Below, piece after piece: positions 59,510 to 64,000 of a stretch of 64,000 nt of DNA (within the stretch, counting starts at the first letter, position 1; the number at the start of each line of letters is the position of its first letter). The translations under genes and the position numbers were made by a program. The notes beneath the pieces were generated by a model. It had not been told where the DNA came from. It was given only the letters and a program-made list of their open reading frames with translations, and did not search any database. Source of the DNA: Segatella baroniae B14 (GTDB lineage Bacteria; Bacteroidota; Bacteroidia; Bacteroidales; Bacteroidaceae); NCBI RefSeq assembly GCF_022024235.1, contig NZ_CP091799.1, forward strand, positions 387,001 to 451,000, read 5' to 3'.

Positions 59510-61501
59510 ATGAAATTATGTAACCTTAAGCGGTTGTTGTTTTCCTTATTTGTACTATCTGTATCTTCTACTGTGATGGCGCAAGAAATGCAACCTAATT
59601 TAAAATTCGGAAGTCCCACTAAAGAAGAAATTGCTATGAAAGAGTATCCGGCTGATAAGAAAGCGCCAGCTGTGGTACTTTATCACAATGTAAAACATTT
59701 TTATAGTTTGCGGAAGGGGTATTGGCAACTTTATACCGATGTGGATTGTAAAATCAAAATTCTTACTTCAGAAGGTAAGGATGAAGCTAATGTAAGTATT
59801 GGGTATTATGAATCAAAAAATGAGTCTTCGATAAAAGAGAAAGTTGTAGGTTTGAAAGCTGTTTCTTATAATATAGAGGATGGAAAAGTTGTGAAGACGA
59901 AAATGAAAAGCAGCGAGATTTTTACTGAGCGTATTGATGATAATCATGTGACGACGAAATTCTCCGTGCCTAATGTTAAGCCGGGTAGCGTTATCGAGTA
60001 TAGCTACCGCAAGGAAAGCGATTTCTATTCCTTGATTGATACGTGGGTAGCTCAGCAGAAAATTCCAGTGCTGTATAGTAGAGTGCAACTATCTATACCA
60101 GATCGATTTGTATTTCAGTTTAATCAGTCTGGTGCTCACCAGTTGGAAGCTTCTAAAATGGTATCTAATGTGTACATCGATCTGCCGAGCGAAACAGCCA
60201 GTTTATCTGGTACCGATTATGAGTGGGTAGCTAGAAATTTGCCTGGAGTAGATGCTGACAATTACATTTATGATGTAACAGATTTTCTAGATAAAGTTGA
60301 GTTTGAACTTTCTGCTATCTATGTTCCTGGTTATGTGTGTGAAAATTTGTCTTCTACATGGGATGCGGTAATTAAGAATTTGAAAGAGGCGGATAGTTTT
60401 GGTAAACGACTGAAAATTTCTAATCCGCTGAAAGAGGAGTTGGCTAAACTGAATATTGACAAGATTGTTAACGTAGACGATAAGGTCGCTACTATATTTC
60501 ATTTACTTAAAAGTAAAGTGAAATGGGATAAGCAATATAGACTTGGTGGTGATAATGCAAGCAAGATATTGAAACGTGGTACGGGCAGTAATGCTGACAT
60601 CAATTTTATACTCATCGCTATGCTAAAGGCAGCTGGACTAAAAGCTTATCCAGTGCTGATGAGTTCTCGTGATAATGGTCGAATGGCTTTTTTTCCATCG
60701 CTAAGGGGACTAAATACATTTATTGTGGCAGTAGATAAAGGTAATGATAAATATCTTTATCTTGACGGATCATCAGAAGATGGATCGTTGTACGCTCTGC
60801 CTTCCAATCTGCTTGTAGATCGTTGTATACTTGTGCGTGATGATACTTTTGATTGGGTGGATGTGCAACATGCTATGAAGGGATTAGAACAAATTTTTAT
60901 TGAATCAGAAATTGACGAGAAAGGTATTGTGAGAGGACACTTTCAGTCAGTTATGAAAGATGAAAGTGCTGCTGATTTCCGTCATGATTTCCGCGAAGTT
61001 AAAGATAGTATTGCCTTCGTTGACAGTATGGCTAAGGCGGATGGCCTAAGGATAACCAATTATAAGATGAATGATATGAATGTGGAGCGTATCTCTACAC
61101 ATGAGTTCGATTTTGTTAAGGCTTATGATGCTACAGAAGACCGTATATATGTCAATCCGATGATTGTGGGATTCTTACACGAAAATCCATTTAAAAAGGA
61201 AACTCGTGAGCTTCCTGTTGAGTTTGCACATCTCAATACTATAGTGCAGACGGTAAGCATAAAGCTACCTGAGGGATATGTAGTGGAAGAATTGCCTAAG
61301 GGGGTGATGACCTATACGGTTGATAAAGGACTTGAGTTTGTCTTTATGGTAAACCAAAATAGTGAAGGAGTCCTGCAGATGCAGTATAGATTTAATGTAA
61401 AACGTCTATTATTTGGTGTAGATGAATATGAGTATGTTAAGCATATCTTCGAGTCCGTGGTAAAACGTTTAGATGATATGGTGGTCCTTAAAAAGGTATA
61501 A
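59510..61501 (+). CDS. DUF3857/transglutaminase-fold protein lacking the catalytic Cys
   Basis: This 663-aa exported protein has a signal peptide (1-24, ending VMAQ), a DUF3857 beta-sandwich (about 55-240), a transglutaminase-like domain (about 290-440) and a C-terminal DUF3858-like beta domain. In the position where active enzymes have Gly-Asp/Ser-Cys-x-Asp it reads GSNADIN, so Asn361 replaces the nucleophile. A papain-like amide hydrolase activity is therefore unlikely. It is directly followed by a sibling that keeps the Cys (the next ATG abuts this stop), so the two may form an active/inactive pair. The function of the family is unknown. Confidence 0.83.
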   Translation: MKLCNLKRLLFSLFVLSVSSTVMAQEMQPNLKFGSPTKEEIAMKEYPADKKAPAVVLYHNVKHFYSLRKGYWQLYTDVDCKIKILTSEGKDEANVSIGYYESKNESSIKEKVVGLKAVSYNIEDGKVVKTKMKSSEIFTERIDDNHVTTKFSVPNVKPGSVIEYSYRKESDFYSLIDTWVAQQKIPVLYSRVQLSIPDRFVFQFNQSGAHQLEASKMVSNVYIDLPSETASLSGTDYEWVARNLPGVDADNYIYDVTDFLDKVEFELSAIYVPGYVCENLSSTWDAVIKNLKEADSFGKRLKISNPLKEELAKLNIDKIVNVDDKVATIFHLLKSKVKWDKQYRLGGDNASKILKRGTGSNADINFILIAMLKAAGLKAYPVLMSSRDNGRMAFFPSLRGLNTFIVAVDKGNDKYLYLDGSSEDGSLYALPSNLLVDRCILVRDDTFDWVDVQHAMKGLEQIFIESEIDEKGIVRGHFQSVMKDESAADFRHDFREVKDSIAFVDSMAKADGLRITNYKMNDMNVERISTHEFDFVKAYDATEDRIYVNPMIVGFLHENPFKKETRELPVEFAHLNTIVQTVSIKLPEGYVVEELPKGVMTYTVDKGLEFVFMVNQNSEGVLQMQYRFNVKRLLFGVDEYEYVKHIFESVVKRLDDMVVLKKV

Positions 61502-63373
61502 ATGATGCAGATACGTAGATTTTTAATGGTGGCAATACTGGTGGTCATGACACTTATTGCTTACGCAGAATCCCATGTGATAGTTGAAAATGAAGTAACG
61601 CAAGTCATTTGTACTGATGTGCGTCATGCTACCGTGAAATATATGCTTTGCTACAAAATACTTGACGAGAAAGCTGCTGACTATGCTCATTTGGTATTGC
61701 CATTTGATAAAAACCATAAATTGATAAACTTTAGTGCAGTCTTTACAGATCAGAGCGGTAAGGTGATTAAGAAGGCTAAGAAGACTGATATGGTGCGTTC
61801 TGAATATTCACGGGAAATGCTAGGGCATGTAAGCTATATGATGGTGTTCAACTATACGCCACCAGTTTATCCGATTATGGTAACTTATGAATGGGAGGAG
61901 TCGTTTACGGATGATGTGCTAGCTTTTCCGATGTTTTATCCTCAGAATGCGTATGATGTGCCGGTTAAGAAAGCGTTTTACCAGCTTACCGTAGTCGACT
62001 CTATAGCATGTCGTTATAAGAAAATGAATACCAATGCAGAGGTGAAGGAAACTTCAGATGGTAAAGGTAATAAAGTGTGGACTGTATCGGTAGAAAATTT
62101 GCCCTCCATTGAGAAAGAACCTCTCGGGCAGCCTTTGCATGAATTGGCACCAAGAATTTTTTTTGGGCCAGAAACGGCTAAATATCTTGGTACAACGGTA
62201 AATCTGAAAGACTGGAAACAGATGGGTAAGTGGCTGTGGAATATTCGAGACGGAAAAACGGCTCTTACTGAAGATATGAAGTCTAAACTACATTCAATGA
62301 CGGATACCTGTCAATCAGTCAAAAGTAAAATAGATGTGCTGTATAAGTATCTGGAACAGAATACTCGCTATGTAAATATAACTCTCGGTATAGGTGGGTA
62401 TCAACCGGTAGCAGCTGCAGAAGTATGCCGTACAGGATTTGGTGACTGTAAAGGCTTGAGTAACTTTATGCATGCTATGCTTAAGGAAGTGGGAGTGCCA
62501 TCAAGCGAGGTTGTTATCAGCACCAAGTACGATAAGATTTACAAAGATTATCCTAACTTTAATCAATTTAATCACGAGATCCTGATGGTTCCTATGCGGC
62601 AGGATACGGTATGGATTGAATGTACCGATGCTAAGATACCTTTAGGTTATTGCCACATGGATATTGCTGGTCACGACTGTCTGGAGGTGGCGGCTGAAGG
62701 AGGAAAATTTCTAAAGGTGCCATCGTATAAGGATGCTGATAATCGGGAAATAACTTGTATGGAGGTCGATTTGCAGGCTAATGGTTCGGCAAAAATGAAC
62801 TTCTTGCAAGATTCGTATATGAGCGAATATGAACCCTTGATGGGGTTAATTGGAGCAAAGGAGGATGTTCAACGTGAATATATACACCACGTGCTCAACA
62901 AACCGCTGGTAACTATCAACTCGCTCGAAATGATTGACGATAAAAAGGCTTATAGTATTCCTCACTATGAGATAAGAGCTAAGTTGGAAGATAAGCAATA
63001 TGGTCAAGGTAAAGGATTGCGTCTTTTTATCCCAGTTTGTCCGTTACATCAGGAGGTTTCGACTCCTTCTAATCTAAAGGAGAGACAGCAACAATTGGTA
63101 TTGGATTATGGTTTCTTGCAGGAAGACAGCATTATAGTGCTGATACCTGAGGGATATGTTGTAGAGGCAATTCCCAAAAATATTAAGGAGACTTATCCTT
63201 TTGCCGATTTTACATCAGAACTGAAACTGGAAGGGCGTAAGATAGTGCTTTATAATCGTCGTCTGCAAAAGAAAGGACGCTATGATAAATCGCTCTATGC
63301 TGATTATTGTAAGTATCGGGAAACACTAGATTCGAGATATTCAAATCAGAAGATAGTGCTGAGAAAAAAATAG
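61502..63373 (+). CDS. DUF3857/transglutaminase-domain protein with intact catalytic Cys
   Basis: This 623-aa exported protein has a signal peptide (about 1-21, AYAES), a DUF3857 domain (about 25-230) and a transglutaminase-like domain. The domain has the nucleophile Cys316 in GFGDCKGLSNFM, the likely His358 in FNQFNHEILMVPM and an acidic Asp in WIECTDAKIP near 380. A C-terminal beta domain follows. The ATG directly abuts the stop codon of its sibling, so the genes are cotranscribed and probably coupled. It may act on cell-surface peptides or amides, but no substrate can be named. The first codons read MMQIRRF, and either ATG could be used. Confidence 0.83.
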   Translation: MMQIRRFLMVAILVVMTLIAYAESHVIVENEVTQVICTDVRHATVKYMLCYKILDEKAADYAHLVLPFDKNHKLINFSAVFTDQSGKVIKKAKKTDMVRSEYSREMLGHVSYMMVFNYTPPVYPIMVTYEWEESFTDDVLAFPMFYPQNAYDVPVKKAFYQLTVVDSIACRYKKMNTNAEVKETSDGKGNKVWTVSVENLPSIEKEPLGQPLHELAPRIFFGPETAKYLGTTVNLKDWKQMGKWLWNIRDGKTALTEDMKSKLHSMTDTCQSVKSKIDVLYKYLEQNTRYVNITLGIGGYQPVAAAEVCRTGFGDCKGLSNFMHAMLKEVGVPSSEVVISTKYDKIYKDYPNFNQFNHEILMVPMRQDTVWIECTDAKIPLGYCHMDIAGHDCLEVAAEGGKFLKVPSYKDADNREITCMEVDLQANGSAKMNFLQDSYMSEYEPLMGLIGAKEDVQREYIHHVLNKPLVTINSLEMIDDKKAYSIPHYEIRAKLEDKQYGQGKGLRLFIPVCPLHQEVSTPSNLKERQQQLVLDYGFLQEDSIIVLIPEGYVVEAIPKNIKETYPFADFTSELKLEGRKIVLYNRRLQKKGRYDKSLYADYCKYRETLDSRYSNQKIVLRKK

Positions 63374-63438
63374 TTGGCACATAAAGAAGATATGAAAGGC
63401 GGGTGCTAAATATGTCTTGATATTTAGAAATTTTGTTG

Positions 63439-63446
63439 TAACTTTG
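63439..63446 (+). promoter_or_regulatory. -7 box of the DUF4250 gene
   Basis: TAACTTTG ends 33 nt before the ATG at 63480. Confidence 0.65.
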
Positions 63447-63479
63447 CACTCCGAAATCAATGAAGTAAAAAGAAAAACT

Positions 63480-63680
63480 ATGGATTATTTACCAAAGGAG
63501 CCAGCCATTCTGGTGTCGAGTATCAATATGTTGCTGCGTGATGAAGAATTTGATTCATTGGAGTCACTCTGTAATTGCTATGATAAAGAAGTTGAAGAGA
63601 TTAAGAGCTATCTTGGAGAAAACGGCTATGTATATAGCGAAGAACAGAAACAGTTTCGCCCAACAGGATATGATAAATGA
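63480..63680 (+). CDS. DUF4250 small protein
   Basis: This 66-aa cytosolic protein begins MDYLPKEPAILVSSINMLLR and continues with EFDSLESLCNCYD and NGYVYSEEQKQFRPTGYDK. The pattern (short helical unit, Leu-rich first half, GxxYxxExxQFR end) matches DUF4250. The function is unknown. It has its own -7 box and a strong bidirectional terminator directly after it, so it forms a discrete unit. A longer frame starting at 63417 lies partly upstream of the -7 box and is rejected. Confidence 0.83.
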   Translation: MDYLPKEPAILVSSINMLLRDEEFDSLESLCNCYDKEVEEIKSYLGENGYVYSEEQKQFRPTGYDK

Positions 63681-63681
63681 T

Positions 63682-63723
63682 AAAAAAGACGTATAAAGCA
63701 TTATGCTCTATACGTCTTTTTTT
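63682..63723. terminator. Bidirectional terminator after the DUF4250 gene
   Basis: A perfect 14-bp stem (63682-63695 with 63709-63722) begins with A6 and ends with T6 and more. It serves the convergent genes on both sides. Confidence 0.92.
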
Positions 63724-63757
63724 GAAAATTCTATCTAAAAATAAATGTTTTTAAATC

Positions 63758-64000
63758 TTAGTAGTTGTCATCATCATCAACCACGTCTTCAGCCTCAAGA
63801 TTTAAGTCTTCAGCATTCTCATCAAAGTTAGTGTGATAACTCTCCTCCGTAAGCTTATCATCATCAAATGCATCGTCATCCTCATCAATGTCATTGTAGT
63901 GATCATCAATTTCTGGTGCATCATCATCATCATCAATGTCTAAATCACGATTCTTACGATCGAGCTCCTCGTCGTCTTCAAATTTTGTGTGAAGCTTTTC
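63758..64000 (-). CDS. Asp-rich acidic C-terminus of an unknown protein (partial)
   Basis: The last 80 codons of a minus-strand gene run off the right edge of the window, ending in TAA at 63760-63758. Asp is by far the most common residue, with runs such as DIDDDDDAPEIDD and a VVDDDDNY end, and there is no hydrophobic segment. The tail is surely disordered. I cannot tell which protein it belongs to; acidic tails of this kind occur on several nucleic-acid-binding proteins. The open frame continues past 64000. Confidence 0.75.
   Translation of the reverse strand, partial: EKLHTKFEDDEELDRKNRDLDIDDDDDAPEIDDHYNDIDEDDDAFDDDKLTEESYHTNFDENAEDLNLEAEDVVDDDDNY

Overview
The window looks like a piece of a Prevotella/Segatella-type Bacteroidales chromosome. 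The signs are Bacteroidota promoters (TAnnTTTG -7 boxes, in the best cases with a TTTG element 19-20 bp upstream), A-rich translation starts without Shine-Dalgarno sequences, a SusC/SusD glycan-uptake locus, a one-protein hybrid two-component sensor, a serine palmitoyltransferase for sphingolipids, DUF1460, DUF4491, DUF4250 and DUF3857 proteins, and an IS30-family element. The genus is inferred from memory of family sequences, not from a search.

Layout. 1-2.7 kb: the first 28 codons of an ABC-F ATPase, engB, a Gfo/Idh/MocA dehydrogenase and a DUF1460 amidase-like protein. 3.0-9.2 kb: a large hybrid two-component sensor whose phosphoacceptor His is replaced by Asn, a glutamate synthase small-subunit-type oxidoreductase and a small membrane-anchored protein whose start codon lies in the loop of a perfect 18-bp palindrome. 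9.4-9.6 kb: two identical tRNA-Lys(CTT) genes. 9.9-12.7 kb: a secreted pectate lyase coupled to a tiny secreted protein with a type IX secretion-like tail. 12.8-21.1 kb: ravA-viaA, a GHL10-type glycosidase, a CstA-type transporter, recR with a membrane protein and a glycosyltransferase, and two tRNA-Asp genes. 21.3-32.7 kb: gdhA, a DEAD-box helicase with an Asn-rich tail, the lon-tgt-lptG operon, a TrmN6-type methyltransferase, a lipid kinase and serine palmitoyltransferase.

32.7-43.3 kb: a 45-aa small protein with its own strong promoter, then a susC-susD-DUF4957/DUF5123 lipoprotein operon with a 21-bp-period direct repeat upstream of its promoter, then a 54-aa membrane protein and a beta-helix lipoprotein on the opposite strand. 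43.4-48.7 kb: cdd, a TPR protein, an M64 peptidase, a glucosaminidase with LysM repeats, a short folK, and a complete IS30-family element inserted between folK and uvrA. 48.7-58.8 kb: uvrA, a GH106 rhamnosidase translationally coupled to uvrA, rlmH, a DUF4491 protein, a phosphoglucomutase, a trypsin-like lipoprotein and an STM3941-type protein. 59-64 kb: tRNA-Ser and two tRNA-Glu, a pair of DUF3857 transglutaminase-fold proteins (one lacking the catalytic Cys), a DUF4250 protein and the end of an Asp-rich protein.

Functional themes. Pectin use is spread over the window: PL1 lyase, SusCD with DUF4957/DUF5123 lipoprotein, and GH106 rhamnosidase. The other genes are mostly housekeeping: DNA repair, tRNA and rRNA modification, central nitrogen metabolism and envelope assembly. 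All three tRNA operons share one promoter architecture and a 19-nt leader complementary to sequence downstream of the first tRNA. Three convergent intergenic regions carry unexplained repeats or palindromes. The best candidates for something undescribed are the tRNA leader element, the palindromic start region at 8787-8830, the kinase-dead-looking hybrid sensor and the coupled secretion-tail/pectate lyase pair.
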